Shown: positions 29,501 to 38,895 of the stretch, piece by piece | Layout: the number at the start of each line of letters is the position of its first letter | Numbering within the stretch: position 1 is the first letter of the stretch | Source of the DNA: CAWULT01 sp963923455 | GTDB lineage: Bacteria; Acidobacteriota; Vicinamibacteria; Vicinamibacterales; UBA2999 | Assembly: GCA_963923455.1 (NCBI GenBank) | Contig: CAWULT010000036.1 | Coordinates: forward strand, 1 to 38,895 | Reading direction: 5' to 3' | DNA length: 38,895 nt | Program-made: the position numbers and the translations under genes | Notes under the pieces: model-generated | What the model saw: the letters and a program-made list of their open reading frames with translations, nothing else | The model's database searches: none | Told to the model about the DNA's origin: nothing

Positions 29501-30653
29501 GGTCGACGTCCTCGTACGCGGCGTCGAGCGCGTAGGTGGGCTCGGTGCCGGGCAGACCGAACGGCCCCATCCGGTACTCGAACGCCGTCCGGCCGCCGTA
29601 GAACCCGCTCGACGCGTCGGTGACCTCGAGCCACTCGGGCACCCATCGGATCGCGCCCTTCAGGTTCGGAAAGCGCAGCGAGTTGACGCCCGCCTCCGCG
29701 CTCTCGAACGTCGCCTTGAGCTCCCGGCCCGTCCGCGGCGGTTTGTCCGGGTCGAGCGTCTCCTTGAAGAGGTGGAACGTGCCGCTCAACTTGCCGGTCC
29801 CCGACAGCGAGAACGACTCGCGCGCGAAGAAGATCTTCCGCATCGTCGCGAAGTCGACGGTGGACTCGAGCCGGTACATCTGCTCGGGGAAGTGCGCGAG
29901 GTCGACGTCGCCGACCAGGCGGGTGCGCGCGCCATCGGTGAGCAGGTCGATGCGATCGAAGATGACGCGCCCGCCGTCCATCACGAACCGGGACCGCATC
30001 TCGGCGCCGAACGGCTCGTAGTTCTGGATCTGGACGGTACCGTTCGAGAACTTCGCCAGCCCGCGGTACTGCTCGTCGGTGCGCGCGAGCGAGATGTCGA
30101 GGTTGCGGCAGACGACGCTCCACGGCGTACCGTGATCGCGGTACGTGACCTGTCCCCGGTAGGCATGGACGTACTGCACGGTCGTCGTCCAGCCCGTCTG
30201 GCGGCGCGGCCCCTCCGGCATCAGCTTCGGGAAGTTGGTCCGGCCGTCCGGAAACGTCTCGATGGTCATCTGCCAGTCGGTCAGCTCCACGGTGCTGATC
30301 ACGATCCGGCGGGTGAACAGGGTGCTCCACGGCACGGAGACGTCGAGGCGCGCCACCCTGATGTAGGGGTCGTCGCCGGGGTTGAGCCCCTCGATGACGA
30401 AGTCCTCGAGGCGGAAGCGCCCGGGCCAGAGCAACGCCTTGAGCTTGCCGATGTGCATCGGCCGCTTCAGGTACTTCGACCCCTGCACTTCCGCCTGCGT
30501 CTTCAGCGAGGGGCCGAGGTCCACCGTCATGCCGGTCGCCACCGCCACGGCGACGGCCACGGCCAGGACGACCACGATGGCGCGCGCGACGCGGCGCGTC
30601 CGCTGCGTGAGCGGATGCGCGGCGACCGAGCGAAAGCGCGAGAGAACGGGCAT
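26541..30653 (-). CDS. tamB: TamB/AsmA-like envelope-spanning protein (DUF490)
   Basis: Encodes 1370 residues, near the 1259 of E. coli TamB. The N-terminus has a single membrane anchor (about 22-43, AIVVVLAVAVAVAVATGM). A very long beta-rich stretch follows with Thr/Val alternation, as in the lipid-conducting groove of TamB and AsmA-like proteins. The C-terminus (VIGKRLSDRLFLTYSRSLSS, then DQIILLEYDQTDRFSWVLSRN) carries the DUF490 domain signature, ending in Phe. TamB-type proteins carry phospholipids or assist outer-membrane protein assembly across the periplasm. It starts 15 bp after the biotin carrier gene stop and overlaps the Omp85 gene start by one base. The main function in this organism is inferred. 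Confidence 0.93.
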   Translation of the reverse strand: MPVLSRFRSVAAHPLTQRTRRVARAIVVVLAVAVAVAVATGMTVDLGPSLKTQAEVQGSKYLKRPMHIGKLKALLWPGRFRLEDFVIEGLNPGDDPYIRVARLDVSVPWSTLFTRRIVISTVELTDWQMTIETFPDGRTNFPKLMPEGPRRQTGWTTTVQYVHAYRGQVTYRDHGTPWSVVCRNLDISLARTDEQYRGLAKFSNGTVQIQNYEPFGAEMRSRFVMDGGRVIFDRIDLLTDGARTRLVGDVDLAHFPEQMYRLESTVDFATMRKIFFARESFSLSGTGKLSGTFHLFKETLDPDKPPRTGRELKATFESAEAGVNSLRFPNLKGAIRWVPEWLEVTDASSGFYGGRTAFEYRMGPFGLPGTEPTYALDAAYEDVDLTTLTDCLELDGLRLAGRASGRNHLAWPRGRFQDRTGQGTLQVGAPDGVALLPRELPLEQIAERERLPRPWGPFSNHLPLAPVPVGGALSYAIDPAGIDLAPSHVATPETYVEFQGRTEYGDRSRIPFYVASADWQESDRLLAGILTAFGSRTGAIPIAGHGTFDGLMTESFKAPRIEGTFSGDRMRAWDVDWGRATGRAVIQNSYADVKDVVIASGDSEIRADGLFSLGYPRRDGGEEVNARVQIARRPVAHLRHAFAIDDYDIDGALSGEFRVYGKYQQPQGFGMMAIAPGTAYGEAFDSASASLRFEGTGVRLDNIQLLKAGGRGNGAAYVGWNGTYSFNLDAKGIPVESVSLAKSSTLPLSGLIDFTAGGSGSFGEPRYDVRGTIRDFFAADEGIGQVTGDIAIVGDLMTLKIEAASSRLAVSGAGRIALTPEMDTEMAFTVSDTSLDPYIRALNPRLSPYSTAVASGRIRVVGELANFDHLLVDTTVERLDLRFFDYQIRNAAPLRVALDRNIVRLADFRLVGEDTQLELSGTANLHDERIGVRVRGDANLGILQAFVPNVRSSGRAMLEASLEGPLADPLVTGAMTVDNGRLRHFSFPHALENVSGPIRFDSRTVRLDEVTARLGGGPVTFGGTIAIAGYQTGRIDVTMRGQEMRLRFPEGMRSVVDADLALEGSLEGAVLRGRVAVRNALYTRALDTGGLLSFTEGAGGAGGAGLVTSVPLRYDIQLDAPSTLQVRNNAVRLVASANLQLRGTYDRPLVTGRADIVDGVLTFEGRRYVVTRGAIDFNNPTRIDPFFDLEAETRVRVPQQTYRVTVRGSGTVDRMSTEFTSDPYMPPAEVLALLFSDAAPGRDVEFRQYSTSITPQQQLVRERATRALTGAVSSEVGRVVEQTFGVDTFQLTPSLVDPNQQSSRLDPGARLVIGKRLSDRLFLTYSRSLSSSTSDQIILLEYDQTDRFSWVLSRNEDRTYALDIRVRRTF

Positions 30654-30668
30654 CCGACGCCTACGGGA

Positions 30669-31202
30669 TCAGGCCGACACGTCCACGATGACGAGGACGG
30701 CGCGCGCCTCGACCGACGCCCCCGGCGTCGCGCGCACCTCGCGCACGATGCCTGCCGCCGGCGCCCGAAGCTCGTTCTCCATCTTCATCGCTTCCACCAC
30801 GATCAGGCCCTGGCTGGCCTCGACGGCCTGCCCGGGCTGCACCAATACCTTGACGATCCGGCCCGGCATCGGCGCCGTGACCGTCACGACCCCGTCGACG
30901 GCCACACCGGGCCGGCGGACGGCCGCGCGCCCCCGGCGTTCGTCGTCGATCGAGACCACGACGACCGAACCACGCAGGTGGACATCGAGCTCCCCGTGAC
31001 CGCGGCGCTCGATCCGCACCTCGTGACTATCGTACCGTTCCGATCCGGCCGCCCCCAAGAGCAGCGACCAGCCCTCGGGCCCGGCCGCCACGCGCACCGC
31101 CCGCTCCAGGCCGTCGACGGCAACGAGCCACCGATCCTCGCCCGGTCCGCGGCGGACGTCGACGCGACGGCGCCGGCCACCCGACTCGATCGTGACCGTC
31201 AC
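30669..31202 (-). CDS. Biotin carboxyl carrier protein of an acyl-CoA carboxylase
   Basis: Encodes 177 residues. The biotinyl domain is at the C-terminus with the canonical VEAMKMENEL, where Lys140 carries biotin. The preceding IESGGRRRRVDVRRG-to-MPGRIVKVLVQPGQ region is the linker and lipoyl-like fold. In most propionyl- and methylcrotonyl-CoA carboxylases this domain is fused to biotin carboxylase; here it is a separate protein. It starts with GTG at 31202, which overlaps the biotin carboxylase stop as GTGA. Both reading frames are typical of the family and neither ends in a broken domain, so this looks like a real split rather than a frameshift. Confidence 0.9.
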   Translation of the reverse strand: MTVTIESGGRRRRVDVRRGPGEDRWLVAVDGLERAVRVAAGPEGWSLLLGAAGSERYDSHEVRIERRGHGELDVHLRGSVVVVSIDDERRGRAAVRRPGVAVDGVVTVTAPMPGRIVKVLVQPGQAVEASQGLIVVEAMKMENELRAPAAGIVREVRATPGASVEARAVLVIVDVSA

Positions 31203-32752
31203 GGTCGAAGGCCCTCCAGACGGCCCGCCCGCTTCCAGGCCGAACCGCCGCCACCACCGGACCCGAGAGGCACCGCCGTGCCCGGCGCGGCCGGACGCGA
31301 GGCTCCAGCCGCCTCCCGGCACATCGCCTCGTGGACGGCGGCCGCGATGGCGGCGACCTCTTCCTGCGACACCTGCCACGTGCCGAAGGCCCCACCGCCC
31401 CGCTGCTGCAAGAGCCCGTCCAGATACTCGGTATGGAACGCGGCGGCGGCAAACGCGGGCTCCGCGAGCATCCAGCGCAGGAACGGCAGGCTGGTCTTCA
31501 CCCCGAGGACATCGTACTCGTCGAGGGCGCGAGCCATCCGGGCGATGGCCTGCGGCCGGTCTTCGCCCCAGGAGGCGAGTTTCGAGAGCAGCGAGTCGTA
31601 GTAGACGGTGATCGCGGACCCGGGGCCGACACCGCTGTCGTCCCGGATGCCAGGCCCATCCGGCACCCGAATCGCCGCGATCGTTCCCGGAGACGGGAGA
31701 AATCCCGCATCCGGGTCCTCCGCGTACACACGGCACTCGATCGCGTGTCCGCGCGGGGTCAGGGCCGACGCCGGCGCAATCGTCAGGGGCTCGCCCCTGG
31801 CGATGCGGATCTGCCAGGCCACCAGGTCGACGCCCGTCACCAGTTCCGTGACCGGATGCTCGACCTGGAGGCGGGTGTTCATCTCCAGGAAGTAGAAGCG
31901 CTCGTCGGCGTCGACGAGGAACTCGATGGTGCCGGCGTTGACGTAGCCCACCGAGGCCGCGACCGCCCGGGCCGCCCCGGCCAGCCGCGCCCGCAAGGCC
32001 GGCGACACCACCGCCGACGGCGACTCCTCGATGACCTTCTGATGCCGGCGCTGGATCGAGCATTCCCGCTCGACGAACGGGACGACGGTTCCGTGCTGGT
32101 CGGCCAGCACCTGCACCTCGATGTGGCGCGGCCGTTCGATCCGCCGCTCGAGGTAGACGGCCGCGTCGCCGAACGACGTCGACGCCTCGGACCGTGCCGC
32201 GCGAATCGCGCCCGGGAGGTCCTCCGGCCGCACCACGACCCGCATGCCCTTGCCGCCCCCGCCGGCGACGGCCTTGACCATGACGGGAAAGCCAATCCGA
32301 GCCGCGGCCTCCGCGATGGCGGCGTCGGAGGCGTCGGGGGTGAACCGCGCGTCGCTCCCCGGCACGACGGGCACGCCGGCCGCGATGGCGGCGTCGCGCG
32401 CCTCGGTCTTGCTGCCCATCCGGGCGACGACGCCCGGCGGCGGCCCGATGAAGGTCAACCCGGCGTCGAGGCAGGCCGCCGAGAACCGGGGGTTCTCCGA
32501 CAGGAAACCGTAGCCCGGGTGCACCGCGTCCGCGCCCGACGCCAGGGCCGCCTCGACGATGCGATCGATCCGCAGGTAGCTCTCGGCCGGAGGGCTGGGG
32601 CCGATGGCAACCGCCTCGTCGGCCGCGCGGACGTGCCGGGCCGCCCGGTCGCACTCCGAGAACACCGCCACCGAGCGCAGCCCCAGGTCGCGGCAGGCCC
32701 GCGCCACCCGGATCGCGATCTCCCCGCGATTGGCGATCAGGATCTTCTGCAT
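31199..32752 (-). CDS. Biotin carboxylase subunit of an acyl-CoA carboxylase
   Basis: Encodes 517 residues. It carries ATP-dependent biotin carboxylation using bicarbonate. Motifs: N-terminal ILIANRGEIAIRVARAC, Lys160 ahead of AGGGGKGM (about 163-170) in the ATP-grasp, ECSIQRRHQKVIEE (230-243) and EMNTRLQVEHPVTE (290-303) with Arg294 and His299. The end (SAWKRAGRLEGLRP) is a normal C-terminus. The length suits a stand-alone carboxylase domain plus short tail, since the carrier is separate. It lies 2 bp after the carboxyltransferase stop. Together with its neighbours it should form a propionyl- or acetyl-CoA carboxylase; sequence alone does not tell which. Confidence 0.96.
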   Translation of the reverse strand: MQKILIANRGEIAIRVARACRDLGLRSVAVFSECDRAARHVRAADEAVAIGPSPPAESYLRIDRIVEAALASGADAVHPGYGFLSENPRFSAACLDAGLTFIGPPPGVVARMGSKTEARDAAIAAGVPVVPGSDARFTPDASDAAIAEAAARIGFPVMVKAVAGGGGKGMRVVVRPEDLPGAIRAARSEASTSFGDAAVYLERRIERPRHIEVQVLADQHGTVVPFVERECSIQRRHQKVIEESPSAVVSPALRARLAGAARAVAASVGYVNAGTIEFLVDADERFYFLEMNTRLQVEHPVTELVTGVDLVAWQIRIARGEPLTIAPASALTPRGHAIECRVYAEDPDAGFLPSPGTIAAIRVPDGPGIRDDSGVGPGSAITVYYDSLLSKLASWGEDRPQAIARMARALDEYDVLGVKTSLPFLRWMLAEPAFAAAAFHTEYLDGLLQQRGGGAFGTWQVSQEEVAAIAAAVHEAMCREAAGASRPAAPGTAVPLGSGGGGGSAWKRAGRLEGLRP

Positions 32753-32754
32753 CG

Positions 32755-34296
32755 CTAGAGCGGGATGTTGCCGTGCTTCTTCGGCGGATTGCGGTCGCGC
32801 TTGGTCTCGAGGCGCCCCAGCGCGGCGATGAGCTTGCCGCGCGTCTGGCGCGGGCGGATCACCTCGTCGACGAACCCACGCTCGGCCGCCACGTACGGAC
32901 TGGCAAAGCGCTCGCGGTACTCGGCGATGCGTGCCGCACGCACGGCATCCGGGTCGGACGCGGCCTCGATCTCCCGCCGGTAGAGGATGTTCACCGCGCC
33001 CTCGGCGCCCATCACGGCGATTTCCGCCGTCGGCCACGCGAGATTGACGTCGGTGCGGATGTGCTTGCTCGACATCACGCAGTAGGCCCCGCCGTAGGCC
33101 TTGCGCGTGATCACGGTGAGTTTCGGCACCGTGGCCTCGGCGAAGGCGAACAGGAGCTTGGCGCCATGGCGGATGATGCCGCCCACCTCCTGTCCCAACC
33201 CCGGCAGGAAGCCCGGCACGTCCTCGAACGTGACGAGCGGCACGTTGAACGCGTCGCAGAAGCGGACGAACCGCGCGCCCTTGACCGAGGCATCGATGTC
33301 GAGCACGCCGGCCAGCACCGCGGGCTGGTTCGCCACGATGCCCACGGGCCGTCCGCCCAGCCGCGCGAAGCCGACCAGGAGGTTCCGCCCGAAGTGCTCG
33401 TGCACCTCGAGGAACGCCCCGTCGTCGACGACGGCGCGGATCACGTCGAGCATGTCGTAGGCCTGTATCGGCGCCGCCGGCACGATCGTGTCGAGGTCCG
33501 CGTCGGCCCTGTCGGGGGGATCGGAGGTGGCCACGACGGGCGGATCGTCGACGTTGTTGGACGGCAGGAACGACAGGAGCTCGCGGATGAGCGCCAGGCA
33601 CGCCCGGTCGTCGTCCACCGCGAAGTGCGCGACGCCGCTCTTCTCGTTGTGCGTCATCGCGCCGCCGAGGTCGTCCTTCGAGACGGCCTCGTGCGTGACG
33701 GCGCGCACGACGTCGGGGCCGGTGACGAACATGTGGCTCGTGCCCTTCACCATGACGGTGAAGTCCGTGATCGCCGGGGAGTACACGGCGCCGCCCGCGC
33801 AGGGGCCCATGATCGCGGAGATCTGGGGAATGACGCCCGAGGCGAGCGTGTTGCGCAGGAAGATGTCGGCGTAGGCGCCGAGCGAGACGACGCCCTCCTG
33901 GATGCGTGCGCCGCCCGAGTCGTTCAGTCCCACGACGGGCGCACCCATCTTCATCGCCAGGTCCATCACCTTGGCGATCTTGGCGCCGTTGGTCTCGGAG
34001 AGGGAGCCGCCGAAGACGGTGAAGTCCTGGGCGAAGGCGTAGACGGGGCGGCCGTGGATGCGGCCGCTGCCGGCGACGACGCCGTCCCCCGGTACGACCT
34101 CGTCGGCCATCCCGAAGTCGCGGCAGCGGTGGGTGACGAACTTGTCGACCTCCTCGAAGGAGCCGGGGTCGAACAGGGCATCGATGCGCTCGCGGGCCGT
34201 GAGCTTGCCGGCGTCGCGGTGCTTCCGCAGCCGGTCCTCGCCACCGCCCCGCTCCGCGCGGCGGTGCCGGTCGTCGAGCGCGTCGAGGGGGTTCAT
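32755..34296 (-). CDS. Acyl-CoA carboxylase carboxyltransferase (beta) subunit
   Basis: Encodes 513 residues, the normal length of PccB-type subunits. It transfers the carboxyl group from biotin to an acyl-CoA such as propionyl-CoA. Motifs include NDSGGARIQEGV, the acyl-CoA oxyanion-hole stretch MGPCAGGAVYSPAITDF, and RKAYGGAYCVMSSKHI with AEIAVMGAEGAVNILYRR. The start ATG at 34296 is conserved in style (MNPLDALDDRHRRAERGGG); an upstream open extension is not. It lies 8 bp after the transaldolase stop. Known family activity is propionyl-CoA to methylmalonyl-CoA or acetyl-CoA to malonyl-CoA. I cannot tell which from the residues visible here. Confidence 0.96.
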   Translation of the reverse strand: MNPLDALDDRHRRAERGGGEDRLRKHRDAGKLTARERIDALFDPGSFEEVDKFVTHRCRDFGMADEVVPGDGVVAGSGRIHGRPVYAFAQDFTVFGGSLSETNGAKIAKVMDLAMKMGAPVVGLNDSGGARIQEGVVSLGAYADIFLRNTLASGVIPQISAIMGPCAGGAVYSPAITDFTVMVKGTSHMFVTGPDVVRAVTHEAVSKDDLGGAMTHNEKSGVAHFAVDDDRACLALIRELLSFLPSNNVDDPPVVATSDPPDRADADLDTIVPAAPIQAYDMLDVIRAVVDDGAFLEVHEHFGRNLLVGFARLGGRPVGIVANQPAVLAGVLDIDASVKGARFVRFCDAFNVPLVTFEDVPGFLPGLGQEVGGIIRHGAKLLFAFAEATVPKLTVITRKAYGGAYCVMSSKHIRTDVNLAWPTAEIAVMGAEGAVNILYRREIEAASDPDAVRAARIAEYRERFASPYVAAERGFVDEVIRPRQTRGKLIAALGRLETKRDRNPPKKHGNIPL

Positions 34297-34304
34297 CCGC
34301 GGGG

Positions 34305-34961
34305 CTACGCCTTGGCCGCGCCCTGAGCCTTCTCCCAGTCCTTCAGGAACTTCTCGAGCCCGATGTCGGTCAACGGGTGCTTGAAGCACTGCTCGATGAC
34401 CGCGGCCGGCACGGTGACGACGTCGGCCCCCATGCGCGCCGCCTCGACGATGTGGATCGGGTTGCGGACGCTGGCGACCAGCACCTCGGTGCCGTACTCG
34501 AAGTTGTCGAAGATGTCGACGATCTCGCGGATCAGGTTCATGCCCGTCGTGCCGATGTCGTCGAGGCGGCCGACGAACGGGCTGACGTAGGCGGCGCCGG
34601 CCTTGGCCGCCAGCCACGCCTGCGTCGGCGAGAAGATCAGCGTCACGTTGACGCGATGCCCCTCGGAGGCGAGTGCCTTGGTGGCCTTCACGCCGTCCTT
34701 GGTGAACGGCACCTTGATGACGATGTGCGGGTCGATCTTCGCCAGCTCCCGGCCCTCGCGGATCATGCCCGGCGCGTCGGTGGCGACGACCTCGGCGCTG
34801 ACCGGCCCCTGCACGACCTGGCAGATCTGCTTGAGGATCTGCCGGTAGTCGCCGCTCTCCTTGGCCAGCAGCGACGGGTTCGTCGTCACGCCGTCGAGGA
34901 TGCCGAAGGCGGCCAGGGCTTCGATCTCCTTCAGGTTGCCGGTATCAGCGAACAGCTTCAT
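34305..34961 (-). CDS. tal: Transaldolase (short TalC-like type)
   Basis: Encodes 218 residues of the small transaldolase / fructose-6-phosphate aldolase family. Lys83 in VIKVPFTKDG is the Schiff-base lysine. Phe129 in AYVSPFVGRLDD stands where E. coli fructose-6-phosphate aldolase has Tyr131, and Glu57 in SAEVVA stands where that aldolase has Gln59. Both residues are those of transaldolases, so the transaldolase reaction of the pentose phosphate pathway is favoured over aldolase activity. GAGGAG lies 5 bp before the ATG. It lies 21 bp after the lipoprotein gene, inside the large operon, although it is a metabolic enzyme. Confidence 0.94.
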   Translation of the reverse strand: MKLFADTGNLKEIEALAAFGILDGVTTNPSLLAKESGDYRQILKQICQVVQGPVSAEVVATDAPGMIREGRELAKIDPHIVIKVPFTKDGVKATKALASEGHRVNVTLIFSPTQAWLAAKAGAAYVSPFVGRLDDIGTTGMNLIREIVDIFDNFEYGTEVLVASVRNPIHIVEAARMGADVVTVPAAVIEQCFKHPLTDIGLEKFLKDWEKAQGAAKA

Positions 34962-34982
34962 GCAGACTCCTCGTGCGTCCAG

Positions 34983-36316
34983 TCAGCGGGCGGTTTCCTC
35001 GACCCGGTTCGACTCGGCGCTGGTGTTCGGCAGGGGCACGCGGCCATCCACGGCCACGACCGCATAGACATACCGCGTGCCGGCCGTGACGTTGCGGTCC
35101 GTGAAGCTGGTCTCCGGGACCGGCTCGGCCGTCAGTGGAGCCAGTGTGGCATCGGGCGCGGTGCCGCGCAAGACCAGATATCCGGCGACGTCGGCGTCGG
35201 CGCTGGGCTCCCAGATCAGGCTGATGGCGCCTTCGCTCGTCACGGCGGAGAGCCCGGTCGGCGCGGCCGGCGGGAAGACGTCGACCGGCGTCACGCACTG
35301 TCGGGCAGAGGGCTCGCTCTCGACGGCATCGGCCCCGGCACCGCGGACCGTACGCACGACGTAACAGCGCTCGCGGTCGAACTCGACCTCGTCCACGTAC
35401 GCGAGCCGGCCGAGCGGCTCCGCGTTGAGCGGCGCCGGTGGTGCCGCCGGGTCCGGCGCGGAGGCCGCGACGGCCACGCCCGGCAGCGCCAGGGGGTCGG
35501 GACCGAGCTCGCGATAGAGGTTGTAGCGGACGGGCGCCGGCGCCGCCACGGGCGCGGCCGCGCCGGACGCCTCGTCGAAGGGCGCCAGTTCCCCCGGCAG
35601 CGCACGCTCGGTCAGGAAGCCCACGAGCCCCCCCGAAGGCGCCCACGTCACGGTGACGCCGGCCGCATCCACGTCGACGGCCACGTCCTCCGGCGGCGCC
35701 GGCAGCGGCGCGAGCGGCAACGCCATCACCGGGGTCGGCGGGCCCGGCCGTCCGCGGTCGTTGAAGGCCACCGCCATGTAGAAACGCTGGGGCCAGGGCG
35801 GCGGTTCGGGCGCGGGCGCCCCGGCGGGCGGCAACGCGGCGGCCGGGGTCCGGCGACGGGCCTGCGCCGCCGGCGCGGCCAGCGTCTTCGGCTCGAGCGC
35901 CTCGGGCCCGAGCGTCTCCTTGAGGCGCCGGATCGCGGCCGGCGTGGAGGCCGGCCGCGCCCCCTGCCGAGCCGACTCGCGAGCCGATGGCGTCCGCGAT
36001 CCGGCCGGCGTCGCGGGCGGCGCGACGTGCACCGTGCCGACGAGCGTCGCGATCTCGAGGAACCGCGCCTGTGGCGGCTGGGCATTCGCCGTCGCGGCGT
36101 ACACCTCGATCCGCGAGACGTCGGGCGGGGTCGACCGGTCGACGTTGGCGGCCGGGGGCGAGAACGTCAGGAACACGTCCGCGCCCACGCGGCGCGCGGC
36201 GAGGCCCTCGACGGCCGCCGGCACGTGCACGATCGGCGCGAGCGGGGGTCCCTTCTTGCCGCAGCCCGCGAGCGCCGCGGCGGCGGCGAGGGCGGCGGCG
36301 AGGCGCAGCCCTCGCA

Positions 36317-36317
<1 letters not shown>
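34983..36317 (-). CDS. Lipoprotein with LptM-like motif and FN3-like domains
   Basis: Encodes 444 residues. Lipobox LAGC with Cys19, followed at once by CGKKGPPLAPIVHVP. The short lipoprotein LptM, which helps LptDE maturation, has the same kind of CGxKGPL start. The rest is beta-sandwich in character: three fibronectin-III-like domains are suggested at about 35-110, 225-300 and 345-440, the last being the clearest (PTGLSAVTSEGAISLIWEPS, ADADVAGYLVLRGTA). An Ala/Pro-rich linker lies between the first two. The start ATG overlaps the stop of the regulator gene by one base (TGATG). No catalytic residue is seen. An outer-membrane structural or scaffolding lipoprotein is inferred. Confidence 0.85.
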
Positions 36318-37951
<1,634 letters not shown>

Positions 37952-38002
37952 GGGACCTCTCCTCTCCGGGCCGGTCCCGCGGTGGACTCCGGCCGGCCGA
38001 AC

Positions 38003-38061
38003 TTCATACCTTTTTGTTGGACTCGCAAGTCGTGTCCACGCGTTTGTATGGACACGTGGAC
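38003..38061 (-). promoter_or_regulatory. Promoter/operator region of the nine-gene operon
   Basis: The 158-bp gap 37952-38109 holds TATGAA (38008-38003, a weak -10) and an 8-bp inverted repeat CGTGTCCA (38031-38038) / TGGACACG (38049-38056). GTCCAC (38034-38039) and GTGGAC (38056-38061) form a second, overlapping repeat. A TGGAC copy also sits at 38018-38022. Four TGGAC/GTCCA copies in 45 bp look like a regulator site. A -24/-12 sigma54 match is off by one base and is not claimed. A GC-rich hairpin (38084-38100) may end the upstream gene. Confidence 0.45.
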
Positions 38062-38109
38062 ATTCTACAGGATCGGCGGCGCAGCCGGCACGCCGCCGGC
38101 GCGCGGCGG

Positions 38110-38895
38110 CTACCTGATGGGCGCGCGGGGCGGGGCAGGCTTTCCGATCGCGGAGCCGTCGCGCAGGGACCCGTCGAGAGGCCCGGGCTGCAGGTGCCCG
38201 TCGTACAGGTCCTTGTTGTTGTCGGTGCAGGCGTACTCCATCACCACCCAGTCGCGCGGCGCGAGCGGAATCACCCACCCCACGGTCCAGGGCTTCGTGT
38301 AGAACTTCGGGTCGTCGATCGTCTCCTGGTACGACAGCTCGTTCGCACTGATGCGCCGCCACCGCTCCGTCACCCGCAGCGCGTCGCTGTGGCGGTTGCC
38401 GTGGTCGTCCAGCCACGTGCGATTGGTGAGGTTGCGCGTCTCGATCACCAGCGTGTCCCCCTCCCATCGGCCGACGGAGTCGCCGAGCAGCGACGGCTCC
38501 CAGTCGGCGTGGAAGCCGCGACCGTCGGTGTAGATCACGCGGAAGTTGTGCATGTACTCGTAGAGGAAGATCACCTTGTCGGGCAGCTGCACGATCTGCA
38601 TCGGATACGGCGACGTGTTCACGCGCGGGACGCCCGGCAGGACGCAGCGGCTGGTCGGATCGATGTGGTTCCAGACGTCGTTGAAGGCCTTCAACCCCTC
38701 GGGCGTGAACGGCAGCGGCTCGACCTGCTGCGCCGTGTTGACCACGAGCCGCTTGTTCCAGACGCCGGAGAGATCGGCGCGGCCGTCCGGCGTTCGCGGA
38801 ACGGGCGTGCCGTCGGGCGCGGCGGGTGCAACCGGGGCCGCCGGCGGCGCCTGCGCGAACGACGGGAGCGCGCCCGCCGCAAGGGTCGAGGCGAG
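38110..38895 (-). CDS. Exported protein of unknown function, 5' end beyond the window
   Basis: The coding frame is open to the right edge; the visible N-terminal part is LASTLAAGALPSFAQAPP, a signal peptide with cleavage after Phe-Ala-Gln, so only a few residues are missing. The mature part has ADLSGVWNKR, followed by PFTPEGLKAFNDVWNHIDPTS and CVLPGVPRVNTSP. Then come YEYMHNFRVIYTDGRGF and VGRWEGDTLVIETRNL, a pattern I know from large families of exported proteins in Acidobacteria and some Proteobacteria with no assigned function. A disulfide may join its few cysteines. It is a separate unit from the nine-gene operon, and no catalytic role is clear. Confidence 0.8.
   Translation of the reverse strand, partial: LASTLAAGALPSFAQAPPAAPVAPAAPDGTPVPRTPDGRADLSGVWNKRLVVNTAQQVEPLPFTPEGLKAFNDVWNHIDPTSRCVLPGVPRVNTSPYPMQIVQLPDKVIFLYEYMHNFRVIYTDGRGFHADWEPSLLGDSVGRWEGDTLVIETRNLTNRTWLDDHGNRHSDALRVTERWRRISANELSYQETIDDPKFYTKPWTVGWVIPLAPRDWVVMEYACTDNNKDLYDGHLQPGPLDGSLRDGSAIGKPAPPRAPIR

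Noticed and set aside
31190..31210. A frameshift separating biotin carboxylase from its carrier domain
   Set aside because: Biotin carboxylase ends in a family-like tail and the carrier starts at an overlapping GTG, so a natural split is more likely.
38025..38061. A sigma54 (-24/-12) promoter before the GAF regulator gene
   Set aside because: TGGACACGACTTGCG has both blocks, but the GG-to-GC distance is one base shorter than the strict spacing.

Overview
This is a GC-rich (roughly 70%), densely coded bacterial chromosomal window with no insertion sequences, integrase, tRNA, rRNA or CRISPR array that I can see. Gene content suggests a diderm, aerobic or facultative soil-type bacterium. The evidence is an Omp85/TamB outer-membrane assembly pair, several exported proteins with signal peptides, two sigma54 activators and an acyl-CoA carboxylase. 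The style of the exported families and the B12-dependent ribonucleotide reductase make Acidobacteriota, especially Vicinamibacteria, my best guess. That placement is inference from gene style, not from a marker gene.

Layout. (1) 54-3362, minus: a beta-lactamase-fold serine hydrolase, a YidB-type protein, a periplasmic beta-carbonic anhydrase and an Ala/Pro-rich exported protein. (2) 3540-8321, minus: a compact run of DinB-like protein, CrcB fluoride channel, membrane protein, methyltransferase, a His-rich polytopic membrane protein and an acyltransferase. (3) 8422-11161, plus: a B12-type radical SAM protein and a secreted trypsin-like protease, each followed by a strong palindromic hairpin. 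(4) 11344-14229, minus: class II ribonucleotide reductase nrdJ. Its 294-bp upstream region carries a well-spaced pair of NrdR-like boxes, candidate promoters and a foldable leader. (5) 14524-15529, minus: two small exported proteins. (6) 15735-21909, minus: a likely operon of NtrC-type response regulator, NtrB-type histidine kinase, small exported/lipoprotein and secreted beta-helix protein. (7) 22057-22884, plus: a CPBP intramembrane protease.

(8) 22925-37951, minus: nine genes over 15 kb with gaps of at most 21 bp and several stop/start overlaps, probably one operon. In order of transcription they are a GAF-sigma54 activator, an LptM-like-motif lipoprotein with FN3-like domains, transaldolase, carboxyltransferase, biotin carboxylase, a separate biotin carrier protein, TamB, a seven-POTRA Omp85 protein and a SurA-like chaperone without a PPIase domain. 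This operon joins acyl-CoA and sugar-phosphate metabolism to outer-membrane assembly under a sensor-type sigma54 regulator gene, and is the most interesting feature of the window. (9) 38110-38895: a partial exported protein running off the right edge.

The high GC content creates many long antisense open frames. Strand choice rests on recognisable domains, signal peptides and ribosome binding sites. No stretch over 300 bp lacks a gene.
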